DNA of 42,397 nucleotides from the NCBI GenBank assembly GCA_016209635.1, contig JACQWC010000213.1, positions 1-42,397 of the forward strand, given 5' to 3'. Below the pieces are notes generated by a model. The model saw only the letters and a list, made by a program, of their open reading frames with translations, was not told where the DNA came from and made no database searches. Below are positions 15,695 to 24,093 of the stretch, one piece after another (position 1 is the stretch's first letter; each line of letters opens with the position of its first letter). The translations under genes were made by a program, and so were the position numbers. Origin of the DNA: Candidatus Rokuibacteriota bacterium (GTDB lineage Bacteria > Methylomirabilota > Methylomirabilia > Rokubacteriales > CSP1-6).

Positions 15695-17320
15695 ATGGCC
15701 GAGGAGTTCACCGCCGAGGAACGCGCTGCGCTGGCCCCGTACGTCACGGACCTCGACGGCCCCGTCTTCGCCCTCGTCAATCTCCCGGAGGTCGTGAAGG
15801 GGGCGCTCTTCGCCCGGTACTCGCGCTCGCCGAAGTCCCTCCGCCGGCTCTTCCTCGACGAGTTCCTCACCCCCGAGGGGCTCGAGCCCGCCACGGCGCG
15901 GACGGCCGCCGTCGGGACCGAGCGCGCGGAGCAGCTCTACGAGCGGGTCTTCGTCGAGTACGGCGACGACTCGGTCGCCCAGCTCGGCGGCGTCCACCTC
16001 GCCTGCGAGGGCGCCTCGAACATCCTGACCAAGGTCCTCGAGTGGGGCCGGCTCATGGCGTACCTCGAGCAGTCCACGCGCTACATCCCGTACGACGACC
16101 GGCCGGGCGGCCGCTACCGTTATCACGTCCCGGAGGAACTTGCCGGGGAGCTGTCCCACCGGTACGTCGCCGCCCTCGACCGCGCCTTCGACACCTACGC
16201 CGCGTGGCTGCCCAGGATGCGGGAGTTCTACGCCGCCAGGTTCTCCCGGCCCGAGGGCGAGTCGGAGAGCGTCTGGCGGACGACGATCCGCGCGAAGGCG
16301 CTCGATACGCTCCGGGGGCTCCTGCCGGCGGCGACGATCTCGAACGTCGGGATTTACGGGACGGGCCAGGCGTACGAGCAGCTCCTGCTCCGGATGCGCG
16401 CCCACCCGCTCAGGGAGGCGCGCGCCTACGCGGAGCTGATGCTCGCGGAGCTGAGAAGGGTCATTCCCGCCTTCCTGCGACGCGTCGACATTCCCGAGCG
16501 CGGCGGCGCGTGGTCCGCCTACCTCGCCGAGACGCGCGAGGCGACGCGCGAGGCCGCGGCGCGCCTGCTCGACGGCGCGGAGGCGTCGGCGGAGACGCCG
16601 GGAGAGGACGAGGTCACGCTGACGGACTTCGATCCGGAAGGCGAGGTGAAGGTCGTCGCGGCGGCGCTCTATGGGGTCTCGGCGCTCCCCGACGCCCGGC
16701 TGCTGGCGCTCGTGCGGCGCATGACGGACGACGAGCGCGCCGCGGTGCTCGCCGCGTACGTGGGCAAGCGGTCGAACCGCCGTCACCGGCCCGGCCGCGC
16801 CTTCGAGCGGACCTCCTATCGCTTCGACATCCTGGGCGACTACGGCGCCTTCCGCGATCTCCAGCGCCACCGGCTGTTGACGCTCGAGTGGCAGCGCCTG
16901 ACGCCCTACCACGGCTACGTGATCCCCGAGGCGGTGGTGGAGGCGGGCGCCCGTGACGACTGGCGGCGCGTCATGGAGGAGGCGGCGGCGCTCCACGACG
17001 CGATCGCGTCGGCCGGGCTCGCCGAGGTCGCCTCCTACGCGGTCTCGATGGCGTACCGGGTCCGGTTCTACATGGAGCTGAACGCGCGCGAGGCCATGCA
17101 CGTGATCGAGCTGCGCACGGCGCCCCAGGGGCACCCCTCCTACCGGCGCGTCTGCCAGGCCATGCACCGGCTGATCGCCGACCGCGCCGGCCACCGGGCC
17201 ATCGCCGCGGCGATGACCTTCGCCGACCACTCGGAGGTCGAGCTCGAGCGACTCGAGGCGGAGCGCGCCGCCGAGCGGCGGCGCTCGGCACTCGACCCCG
17301 AAAGGAAGGAGAGCCGATGA
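15695..17320 (+). CDS. Tandem-domain ThyX-like (flavin-dependent thymidylate synthase fold) protein
   Basis: The 541-residue protein contains two ThyX-like halves. Half 1 (about 20-290) has EYGDDSVAQLGGVHLACEGASN, then WGRLMAYLEQSTRY (117-130) where ThyX has RHRxxSxNExSxR, so the RHR and the catalytic Ser are lost but ExSxR is kept. It continues with LRGLLPAATISNVGIYGTGQAYEQLLLRMR, the helix that follows in ThyX. Half 2 (about 310-525) has LQRHRLLTLEWQR (389-401), keeping RHR but losing the rest, then MELNAREAMHVIELRTAPQGHPSYRRV. Single ThyX is about 220-250 residues and forms active sites from several subunits. Whether this tandem makes dTMP is doubtful. GGGGAG lies just before the ATG. It overlaps the next gene by 4 bases. 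Confidence 0.85.
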   Translation: MAEEFTAEERAALAPYVTDLDGPVFALVNLPEVVKGALFARYSRSPKSLRRLFLDEFLTPEGLEPATARTAAVGTERAEQLYERVFVEYGDDSVAQLGGVHLACEGASNILTKVLEWGRLMAYLEQSTRYIPYDDRPGGRYRYHVPEELAGELSHRYVAALDRAFDTYAAWLPRMREFYAARFSRPEGESESVWRTTIRAKALDTLRGLLPAATISNVGIYGTGQAYEQLLLRMRAHPLREARAYAELMLAELRRVIPAFLRRVDIPERGGAWSAYLAETREATREAAARLLDGAEASAETPGEDEVTLTDFDPEGEVKVVAAALYGVSALPDARLLALVRRMTDDERAAVLAAYVGKRSNRRHRPGRAFERTSYRFDILGDYGAFRDLQRHRLLTLEWQRLTPYHGYVIPEAVVEAGARDDWRRVMEEAAALHDAIASAGLAEVASYAVSMAYRVRFYMELNAREAMHVIELRTAPQGHPSYRRVCQAMHRLIADRAGHRAIAAAMTFADHSEVELERLEAERAAERRRSALDPERKESR

Positions 17321-18282
17321 GCAAGCTGATCTTCGCCGCGGTCGTTCTTCTGGTCGGTCTGGGCGTGCACAGCGCCCTCAGGCGCCGGCGAGACCTGATG
17401 CCCCTCGGCCTCGGAACGCTCGTGCCGCAGGCGGTCCTGGTACTCGCGCTCGGCGTGCCGGCGGTGATCCTCGGCTTCTCGATCTTCCGGATCATCCCCG
17501 CCGGCGAGGTCGGAGTGAAGGTGCTGTTCGGCCAGGTCGACCCCGTGCCCCTGCGAGAGGGGCTGAACGTCCTCTGGAACCCCCTCTACGACATCGTCGA
17601 GATGGACGTCCGGGTGAAGAAGCACACCGCCCGCTACGACGCCGCCTCCAAGGACCTCCAGGCGGTGCACGTCGAGATGGTGCTCAACTACCGGCTCGTG
17701 CCCGACCGGGCGCCCGAGGTGTACCGGTCGATCGGGCTCGGCTTCTCGGGCGTGATCATCGATCCTGCCGCCCAGGAGGTCCTCAAGGCCAACACCGCGA
17801 CCCACATCGCCACCGAGATCCTCTTGCAGCGCCCCCTGATCAAGGCCGACGTCCAGCGGGAGCTGACCGTCTGGCTCGCCAAGTACGGCATCGAGCTGAA
17901 GGAGGCGGCCCTCGCCAACATCCGCTTCGACCAGGCGTACGAGAAGGCGATCGAGGCCAAGCAGATCGAGGAGCAGAAGGCGGAGCAGAAGCGCTACGAG
18001 CTGATCCAGGCCCAGCGCCAGGCCGAGATCATGGCGGCGCAGGCCAAGGGCAAGGGCGACGCGGCGCGCGAGGAGGCTCGTGGGGTCGCCGAGGCCCTCC
18101 GGCTCAAGGGCGAGGCGGAGGCCGCGTACAACGCCAAGGTGTCCGCGTCGTTGACCCCGGTCCTGATCCAGCAGCAGTACCTGGCCCGGTGGGACGGGCG
18201 GCTGCCGCAGTACACGCTGGGCGGGAACGCCGTGCCGTTCATCCAGCTCCCGGCCGCGCCGGGAGAGGGCGCCCGGCGGTAG
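17317..18282 (+). CDS. SPFH/prohibitin-like membrane protein
   Basis: This 321-residue protein has two N-terminal hydrophobic segments (3-19 and 36-58), then the SPFH domain: IFRIIPAGEVGVKVLFGQVDPVPLREGLNVLWN, through QAVHVEMVLNYRLVPDRAPEVYRSIG and ADVQRELTVWLAKYGIELKEAALANIRF, and a long charged coiled-coil helix (about 205-275; KAIEAKQIEEQKAEQKRYELIQAQRQAE). This is the prohibitin pattern (pfam01145); bacterial members organise membrane microdomains or guard membrane proteases. The start follows AAGGAAGGAGAG and overlaps the ThyX-like stop (ATGA), so the two are translated together. Confidence 0.93.
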   Translation: MSKLIFAAVVLLVGLGVHSALRRRRDLMPLGLGTLVPQAVLVLALGVPAVILGFSIFRIIPAGEVGVKVLFGQVDPVPLREGLNVLWNPLYDIVEMDVRVKKHTARYDAASKDLQAVHVEMVLNYRLVPDRAPEVYRSIGLGFSGVIIDPAAQEVLKANTATHIATEILLQRPLIKADVQRELTVWLAKYGIELKEAALANIRFDQAYEKAIEAKQIEEQKAEQKRYELIQAQRQAEIMAAQAKGKGDAAREEARGVAEALRLKGEAEAAYNAKVSASLTPVLIQQQYLARWDGRLPQYTLGGNAVPFIQLPAAPGEGARR

Positions 18283-18307
18283 GTCGCGCCCCGGGGGAGG
18301 ACGCCGA

Positions 18308-18889
18308 ATGAAGGAGGCGGTCCGGCGGCAGGCCCAGGAGCAGGCCAGGGAGTACCTCAAGACCCGGGGGACGCGTCTTCCGGCCCCCGTCATCGCCGAG
18401 CGCGTGGGCGCCGCTTTCCAGGCGCTCGAGTCGCTGCTCGACTCGGTCTCGTCCGAGCAGGCGCCGCGCGTCGCCTGGCCCGAGGAGTGGACGATCCAGG
18501 AAATCGTGGATCACCTGGTGGAAACGCACCGCCAGAGCCTCGACGAGCTGCGGTGCCTCCTCGCGGGCCAGGCGCCGGGCGGCGAACCGATCCCGGCGGG
18601 CCTCCAGTCCAAGGCCCCGCGCCTGCGCCCGTGGACCTGGCTCGTGCGCGAGCTGAAGAGCACGCACCGGGACATTCTCGCGGCGCTGGAGGAGATCCCG
18701 GCTGATTTCGTGACCGAGGCGCGGGCGCAGCTCGTCATGGTGGTGAACGTTCGGGACGAGGAGGACGGCGCGCTCGTTCCCGTCGAGTGGGTCGAGGAGC
18801 TGGACTGGAAGGGCTACGCGACCGCGCTGCGCCTGCACGCGATCGACCACCTGAACCAGGCGAAGAAGGTGCTCGCGGAGGTGCGGTAG
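18308..18889 (+). CDS. DinB-family (DinB/YfiT-like) putative metal-dependent protein
   Basis: The 193-residue protein starts with ATG 9 bases after GGGGAGG. The DinB four-helix bundle carries three histidines that bind a metal: H69 (EIVDHLVETH), H177 and H181 (LRLHAIDHLNQ). The spacing, with the HxxxH pair near the C-terminus, matches DinB_2/YfiT-like proteins, which often act as thiol S-transferases with bacillithiol, mycothiol or similar cofactors; the substrate here is unknown. It is the last gene of the ThyX-like/SPFH unit and converges on sodC. Confidence 0.85.
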   Translation: MKEAVRRQAQEQAREYLKTRGTRLPAPVIAERVGAAFQALESLLDSVSSEQAPRVAWPEEWTIQEIVDHLVETHRQSLDELRCLLAGQAPGGEPIPAGLQSKAPRLRPWTWLVRELKSTHRDILAALEEIPADFVTEARAQLVMVVNVRDEEDGALVPVEWVEELDWKGYATALRLHAIDHLNQAKKVLAEVR

Positions 18890-18914
18890 GGCGGCGGTCG
18901 TCCGGCCGCCGCCC
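18889..18914. terminator. Bidirectional hairpin between convergent genes
   Basis: A 9-base perfect stem GGGCGGCGG (18889-18897) pairs with CCGCCGCCC (18906-18914) around an 8-base loop. A perfect 12-base palindrome CCCGGCGCCGGG (18912-18923) follows and reaches the sodC stop codon. No T tract, so termination in either direction is plausible but unproven. Confidence 0.55.
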
Positions 18915-18923
18915 GGCGCCGGG

Positions 18924-19466
18924 TCAGGACTTCCGGGCGTCGGCCCTGACGATCACGCCGCACGCGGCGCGGCCGCCGCTGTTGCCGGTCGGGTCCGTCC
19001 TGAAATCGTCGGGACCCGCGTGCGCCACGATCGCGCTCCCGTTCGCATCGAACAGCGAGGTCGGACCGCTGCCGAGCGTCACGCGGTCGGTCATCGTCTC
19101 GAGGCGCCCCGTCCCGTCGGCCGCGATGGTGATGTTCGGCAGGTCGCCGGCGTGCGGCCCCTGCGGGTTCAACGTCCCGTGCTGGCGCCCGTGCGGATTG
19201 AAGTGTCCTCCGGCGGAGGTGAACGCCGGCGGCTCGCACGCGCCGATCTCGTGGACGTGCACGCCCTTGGGGCCGGCCGCCATCCCGCGCATTTCGAGGA
19301 CCATCCGGACGCCGCCACTGACCTCCGTCAGCGTCGCGGTGCCAACCACCTGTCCGCTCGCGTTCCTCAGCTCCGCGGTCGCCGTCGCGGCACTGGTCGA
19401 CCCCATCATGCCGGCGCACCCGGCGACGAGGAAGGGGAAGAGGGCGAAGGTCCACACGGCTCTCAT
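18924..19466 (-). CDS. sodC: Cu,Zn superoxide dismutase, predicted lipoprotein
   Basis: The 180-residue protein has a lipoprotein signal (LVAGC, Cys17 as the lipid anchor). All metal ligands are in place: copper H70, H72, H88 and H149 (GVHVHEIGAC, GGHFNP, VAHAGPDD); zinc H88, H96, H105 and D108 (HAGDLPN). The structural disulfide cysteines are C77 and C169. The enzyme converts superoxide to peroxide and oxygen in the cell envelope. Its ATG overlaps the stop of the upstream M20 gene (ATGA), so it is expressed with two amidohydrolases, an uncommon pairing. It ends in a convergent hairpin. Confidence 0.96.
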   Translation of the reverse strand: MRAVWTFALFPFLVAGCAGMMGSTSAATATAELRNASGQVVGTATLTEVSGGVRMVLEMRGMAAGPKGVHVHEIGACEPPAFTSAGGHFNPHGRQHGTLNPQGPHAGDLPNITIAADGTGRLETMTDRVTLGSGPTSLFDANGSAIVAHAGPDDFRTDPTGNSGGRAACGVIVRADARKS

Positions 19467-20668
19467 CGGGCGCCTCCTTTGCCTGAGAACTCCTCCTTGG
19501 CCTCGCGCAGCGCGTCCGGCGCGGCGAGGAGGTCGAGCGCGGTCATCGCGAGCGCCTTCGCGCCTGCCCGGATCCCGGCGCGCGCCATCGGTGACCGCGC
19601 CCACTCGGCGAACTCGCGGGAGTGCGCCGGCACGCCGTCGGGCGAGATCCGGATGTACGGGTGGATCGTTGGGAGCGCCTGGCTCACGTTGCCACAATCC
19701 GTCGAGCCGTAGCCCGCCTGGCCGTCGTCGGGGTCTTCGGGGAAGTCGATCAGCTCGAGGTTCCTCGCGAAGAGCGCCGCGATCGTGGCGTTGGGCCTGA
19801 GCGGCTCGTGGACGATCGGGTCGGGGGTGACGGTCACCCGGCACCCGGTGGCCCTGGCGGAGCCCTCGGCGCAGGCCTGGAACCGGCGCAGCAGCTCCCG
19901 GCACTCCTCCGTCGTGAGCGCCCGCAGATAGAACTCGGCGCTCGCGTACTCCGGGATGATGTTCGGCTGCGCGCCGCCGTTCGAGATGATCCCGTGTACG
20001 CGCGAGTCCGGGCGGAGCTGCTGCCGCAGCATGTCGAGCGCCAGGAAGAGCTGGATGACCGCGTTGAGCGCGTTCACCCCGCGCCACGGCCAGCTCGACG
20101 CGTGCGCCGCCTGACCGAAGAACTCCGCCTTGACCTTGATGATCCCGAGGCTCGGGCGCCAGACCTGGGTGCCGCACCGCCCGTGGATCATCATGGCCGC
20201 GTCGACGTCGCGGAACACGCCGGCCTCCATCAGCCGCACCTTGCCCGCGCCGCCCTCCTCGGCGGGCGTGCCGATGACCTGGATCCGGCCCGCGTACGGA
20301 AGCGCGCCGAGCGCCCGGGCGAGCGCCGCCCCGGCGCCCGCGCCGGCCGCGGCGATGACGTTGTGGCCGCACGCGTGGCCGATGCCGGGCAGGGCGTCGT
20401 ACTCGGCGAGGATCGCGACGGTCGGGCCGGCGCCGGCTCCGGCGATGGTCGCCCGGAACGCCGTCGGGAGCCCGCCGACCCCGCGCTCGACGCGCGCGCC
20501 GTGCTTCTCGAGGAGCTCCGTCAGCCATGCGTGCGCCTGGGCCTCCTTGAAGCAGAGCTCGGGCGTGTCGTGGATGCGGTGCGAGAGCTGCTCCAGCTCG
20601 TCGGCGAGCCGGTCGACCGCCGCGGCGACCGCGAGCTTCACGCCTTCGGGTGTGGCGGCGGCGCTCAC
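19463..20668 (-). CDS. M20-family amidohydrolase (AbgB/peptidase-like), paralog 2
   Basis: The 401-residue protein uses GTG at 20668, overlapping the preceding gene stop (GTGA). Metal-site motifs are AEYDALPGIGHACGHN, with C and H ligands, GTPAEEGGAGK with the catalytic and ligand glutamates, and MMIHGRCG. The lid-domain segment FFGQAAHASSWPWRGVNALNAV is also visible. The organisation matches M20D hydrolases (p-aminobenzoyl-glutamate hydrolase-like AbgA/B and hippurate hydrolases), which cleave amide bonds of small N-acyl amino acids. The substrate cannot be fixed. A close paralog lies directly upstream. Confidence 0.92.
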   Translation of the reverse strand: MSAAATPEGVKLAVAAAVDRLADELEQLSHRIHDTPELCFKEAQAHAWLTELLEKHGARVERGVGGLPTAFRATIAGAGAGPTVAILAEYDALPGIGHACGHNVIAAAGAGAGAALARALGALPYAGRIQVIGTPAEEGGAGKVRLMEAGVFRDVDAAMMIHGRCGTQVWRPSLGIIKVKAEFFGQAAHASSWPWRGVNALNAVIQLFLALDMLRQQLRPDSRVHGIISNGGAQPNIIPEYASAEFYLRALTTEECRELLRRFQACAEGSARATGCRVTVTPDPIVHEPLRPNATIAALFARNLELIDFPEDPDDGQAGYGSTDCGNVSQALPTIHPYIRISPDGVPAHSREFAEWARSPMARAGIRAGAKALAMTALDLLAAPDALREAKEEFSGKGGAR

Positions 20669-21834
20669 CGGGAGCCCCGGAACTCCTCCTGGGCCTTCCG
20701 GACCAGTCCGGGCTCGGCCAGGAGATCGAGCGTGGTCATCGCCATCGTCTTCGCCGCCTTGAGGAGTCCGTCGCGCGCGAGCGCGCCCACCGCGGCCGCC
20801 TCGAAGGCGCGCGAGTGGATGGGTGTCGCGTCGGGCGCGATCCGAATGTACGGCTGGATCGTCGGCAGCACCTGGCTCACGTTGCCGACGTCGGAGGAGC
20901 CGAGCCGGTCCTTGACCTCCGGCGACTCGGCGACGCCCAGGCGCGCCATGTTCGAGCGGAAGACGTCGAGGAGCGTGTCGTTGCGCTTCATCGGGTCGTA
21001 GGGGGTGTCGTGGTCGGTCACGGTGAGCGTGCATCCGGTCGCGGCGGCCGCGCCCTCGGCGCAGGCGACGACCCGCGTGCGCAGGTCCCCGAGGTAGTCG
21101 AGCCGGGCGGCGCGCACGTAGAAGGTCGCGGCCGCGAACTCGGGGATGATGTTCGGCGCGGCGCCGCCGTGCGTGATGATGCCGTGGATGCGCGCGTCGG
21201 GTCGCACCTGCTGCCGGAGCATGCTGACGTTGTTGAAGGTCTGGATGACGGCGTCGAGCGCGTTGACGCCCTCCCAGGGGTCGGCCGCCGCGTGCGCGGC
21301 CTTGCCCTTGAACTCGAGGCCGACGCGGACGATCCCCAGGAGGTCCTGGTGCAGGACCCACTGGTCCCAGCCGTGGATCATCATGGCCGCGTCCACCCCC
21401 TGGAACGCGCCGCCGCGGAGGAGCCTCACCTTGCCGCCCCCGCCCTCCTCGGCCGGCGTGCCGATGACCTGGATGCGGCCGTTGGGGAGGCGGTCCCGCA
21501 CGGCGGCCAGCGCCGCTCCGGCGCCCGCGCCCGCGGCGGCGATGACGTTGTGCCCGCAGGCGTGGCCGATGCCGGGCAGGGCGTCGTACTCGCACATGAT
21601 CGCGATCGTCGGCCCGGCGCCGGTCTCCAGCGTGGCGCGGAACGCCGTCTCGACGCCCGCGATCCCCCGCTCCACCTTGAACCCCCGGGACCCCAGGAAC
21701 TCGGTGAGCCACGCCGCCGCCTTCGTCTCCTGGTAACCGAGCTCGGGGTTGTCGTGGATCCGATGGGACAGCCCCTCGAGGTCGTCGGCGAGACGGTCCA
21801 CGGCCTGGGCGATCAGGTCCTTGAGCGCGCTCAT
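20665..21834 (-). CDS. M20-family amidohydrolase (AbgB/peptidase-like), paralog 1
   Basis: The 389-residue protein starts at MSALKDLIAQ, 8-9 bases after GAGGAG. It shares CEYDALPGIGHACGHN, GTPAEEGGGGK and KGKAAHAAADPWEGVNALDAV with the next gene, and the two align along their full length by eye, indicating tandem duplication. It is the first gene of an operon of two M20 enzymes and sodC, transcribed from an extended -10 element at 21887-21895. The substrate is unknown. Confidence 0.93.
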   Translation of the reverse strand: MSALKDLIAQAVDRLADDLEGLSHRIHDNPELGYQETKAAAWLTEFLGSRGFKVERGIAGVETAFRATLETGAGPTIAIMCEYDALPGIGHACGHNVIAAAGAGAGAALAAVRDRLPNGRIQVIGTPAEEGGGGKVRLLRGGAFQGVDAAMMIHGWDQWVLHQDLLGIVRVGLEFKGKAAHAAADPWEGVNALDAVIQTFNNVSMLRQQVRPDARIHGIITHGGAAPNIIPEFAAATFYVRAARLDYLGDLRTRVVACAEGAAAATGCTLTVTDHDTPYDPMKRNDTLLDVFRSNMARLGVAESPEVKDRLGSSDVGNVSQVLPTIQPYIRIAPDATPIHSRAFEAAAVGALARDGLLKAAKTMAMTTLDLLAEPGLVRKAQEEFRGSR

Positions 21835-21886
21835 GAATCGGTCTCCTCGGTCGTCACGGTCGGAACCCGGGTCGGTGACGCGCACC

Positions 21887-21915
21887 ACTATATCACCGCC
21901 GCGGTGTGCTACGAT
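21887..21915. promoter_or_regulatory. Divergent extended -10 promoters around a dyad
   Basis: Minus strand: TGATATAGT (21887-21895), an extended -10 with a 5 of 6 match, for the M20/sodC operon. Plus strand: TGCTACGAT (21907-21915), an extended -10 with a 4 of 6 match, for the amidohydrolase. No -35 boxes are recognisable, which fits extended -10 use. Between them the dyad CACCGC-C-GCGGTG (21894-21906) could hold a single regulator acting on both. Confidence 0.55.
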
Positions 21916-21926
21916 TCGCGGGCACC

Positions 21927-23120
21927 ATGGGCCGGACGATCTACCTCGGCGCGCGCATCATCGACGGCACGGGTGCGGCGCCCCTCGCGGGCCGGGCCGT
22001 CGTGGTGGAGGACGGCGCCATCGTGGGCGTGGTCGCCGGGGCAGGCGCCGGGGGTGGCGCCGACCGGGTCGTCGACCTCGGCGGCCTCACGCTGCTCCCC
22101 GGGCTCATCAACTGTCACACGCACGTCTGCCTCGGCGGCGAGCCGGACCCGCTCGCCCGGTTCGCGGCCGACTCACTCCTGATGACCGCGTTCCGTGCGG
22201 CGTGTCACGCGCGGGCGACCGTCGAGGCGGGCGTGACGACGATCCGGGACCTGGGCGGCCGGGAGTTCGCCGACGTCGCGGTGAGGTCCGCCATCGCGCA
22301 GGGGCTCGTCGTCGGACCGCGGATGCTCGTCGCGGGCAAGGTCATCACGATGACGGGCGGTCACGGCCACTGGATCGGCCGCGAGGCCGACGGTGCGGAC
22401 GAGGTCCGCCGCGCGACCCGCGAACAGCTCAAGGCGGGGGCGGACGTGATCAAGCTCGTCGCCACGGGCGGGGTGATGACCTCGGGGGCGGAGCCCGGCG
22501 CCGCCGCGCTGACGCTCGACGAGATGTCGGCCGCGGTGGAGGAGGCCGAAAAGGCCGGGCGGCGGACGGCGGCGCACGCCCAGGGGGCGCAGGGGATCGC
22601 GGCTGCGATCGGCGCCGGCGTGCGGACGATCGAGCACGGCATCGAGCTGACCCCGGAGATCGTCGCGCGCATGGTCGAGCGGGACGTGGCGCTCGTGCCG
22701 ACTCTCCTGGCGCCGGACCGGATCGCCGCCGGTGGGACCACCGCCGGCATTCCCGACTTCATGGTGCGGAAGTCGCAGGCGGTGATCGCGCGGCACGTCG
22801 AGAGCTTTCGGCTCGCCCACCGCGCCGGCGTCCGCATCGCCTGCGGGACGGATGCCGGCACGCCGCTCAATCCGCACGGCTCCGTCGTGCCGGAGCTCCG
22901 GCTGATGGTGAGGTACGGGCTGACGGCGCTCGAGGCGATCCGCGCGGCCACGTCGGTCGCCGCCGGGGCGCTGGGCCTCGCCGAGACGATCGGCCGGATC
23001 GCGCCCGGGCTCCGGGCCGACCTCGTCGCCGTCGAGGGCGATCCGGCGATGGACGTCGGCGACCTCGAGCGCGTCCGCCTCGTGGTCCTGGACGGCGCGC
23101 ACCTCGTCGCGCGGCTCTGA
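21927..23120 (+). CDS. Metal-dependent amidohydrolase, imidazolonepropionase-like
   Basis: This 397-residue amidohydrolase-fold protein has the metal-binding HxH in GLINCHTHVCLGG, a lysine segment DVIKLVATGG, histidines in AAHAQGAQG and IEHGIEL, and the aspartate in CGTDAGTPLNPHG. The pattern is that of the Xaa-Pro dipeptidase / organophosphorus-hydrolase-like COG1228 group, hydrolysing peptide-like or lactam C-N bonds. An ATG at 21927 is used; a GTG at 21906 in frame lies in the promoter. There is no Shine-Dalgarno and only about 5 bases between the predicted transcript start and ATG, so the message may be nearly leaderless. Probably co-transcribed with the LLM gene. Confidence 0.9.
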   Translation: MGRTIYLGARIIDGTGAAPLAGRAVVVEDGAIVGVVAGAGAGGGADRVVDLGGLTLLPGLINCHTHVCLGGEPDPLARFAADSLLMTAFRAACHARATVEAGVTTIRDLGGREFADVAVRSAIAQGLVVGPRMLVAGKVITMTGGHGHWIGREADGADEVRRATREQLKAGADVIKLVATGGVMTSGAEPGAAALTLDEMSAAVEEAEKAGRRTAAHAQGAQGIAAAIGAGVRTIEHGIELTPEIVARMVERDVALVPTLLAPDRIAAGGTTAGIPDFMVRKSQAVIARHVESFRLAHRAGVRIACGTDAGTPLNPHGSVVPELRLMVRYGLTALEAIRAATSVAAGALGLAETIGRIAPGLRADLVAVEGDPAMDVGDLERVRLVVLDGAHLVARL

Positions 23121-23163
23121 AGTCGCGGGGCCCGGGACGGGCGCCCGCGAAGGGAGGAGGACC

Positions 23164-24087
23164 GTGAAGCGTCGAGTGGAGCTGGCCGTCGCCAGTCCCC
23201 CGACGTTCCTCGGCGGCGCCGTGGAGCCGCGACGGATCCGGGACTTCCTCGGCCGGGCCGAGGCGCTCGGCTTCGCGAGCGCGTGGGCCGTGGAGCAGAT
23301 TCTGGGGTCGATCCCGAGCCTCGAGCCGATCGAGCTCCTCACGTACGCGGCCGCGGTGACCGAGCGCCTCCGCCTCGGCTCGGCGGTGCTGCTGACCGCG
23401 CTGCGCAGCCCCGTCCATGTCGCGAAGAGCCTGGCGACGCTCGATCACCTGAGCGGGGGCCGGCTGATCGTCGGCGTCGGGCTCGGCGGGAACCCGCGCG
23501 TCTATCCTGCCTACGGGATCTCGGCCGATCGCCGCGCCGCGCGCTTCGCCGAGGGGATCCGGCTCATGAAGCGCCTCTGGACCGAGCCGCGCGTGACCTT
23601 CGCGGGGGAGTTCTGGAAGCTCGAGAACGCGTCCATGGAGCCCAAGCCCCTGCAAAAGCCCCACCCGCCGATCTGGTTCGGCGGGCATCAGCAGGGAGCG
23701 CTGCGGCGTGCCGTCGAGCTGGGCGACGGGTTCATCGGGGCGGGGTCGATCTCGACGGTCACCTTCGCCGACGAGGTGCGGACGCTCGCGGCCCTCGTCG
23801 CGGAGGCGGGACGCGATCCCGCCACTTTCGCCGTCGGCAAGCGCGTCTATATTGCCCTCGATGACGACCGGGCGCGCGCGGGCCGGCGCCTCACCGAGTG
23901 GTTCGGCGCCTTCTACGGGAGGCCGGAGCTGGCGGAGCAGGTCTCGGTCTGGGGCGGGGCGCAGCAGTGCCTCGACGGGCTCCGGGAGATCGTGGCGGCC
24001 GGTGCCCGGTTCCTCCTCCTGAACCCGGTCTTCGACGAGATGGTTCAGCTCGAGCGGTTCGCCTCGGAGCTGGCGCCCACGCTCTAG
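23164..24087 (+). CDS. LLM-class flavin- or F420-dependent oxidoreductase
   Basis: The 307-residue TIM-barrel protein of the luciferase-like family (pfam00296) uses a GTG start after GGGAGGAGG. RLRLGSAVLLTALRSPVHVAKSLATLDHLSGGRLIVGVGLGG is the classic family signature, followed by HPPIWFGGHQQGALRRAVELGDGF. Many such proteins use coenzyme F420, others FMN; no residue here settles which. It lies 43 bases after the amidohydrolase, suggesting a joint degradation pathway. It converges on the histidine kinase gene with a 6-base gap. Confidence 0.93.
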   Translation: MKRRVELAVASPPTFLGGAVEPRRIRDFLGRAEALGFASAWAVEQILGSIPSLEPIELLTYAAAVTERLRLGSAVLLTALRSPVHVAKSLATLDHLSGGRLIVGVGLGGNPRVYPAYGISADRRAARFAEGIRLMKRLWTEPRVTFAGEFWKLENASMEPKPLQKPHPPIWFGGHQQGALRRAVELGDGFIGAGSISTVTFADEVRTLAALVAEAGRDPATFAVGKRVYIALDDDRARAGRRLTEWFGAFYGRPELAEQVSVWGGAQQCLDGLREIVAAGARFLLLNPVFDEMVQLERFASELAPTL

Positions 24088-24093
24088 CCCGTC

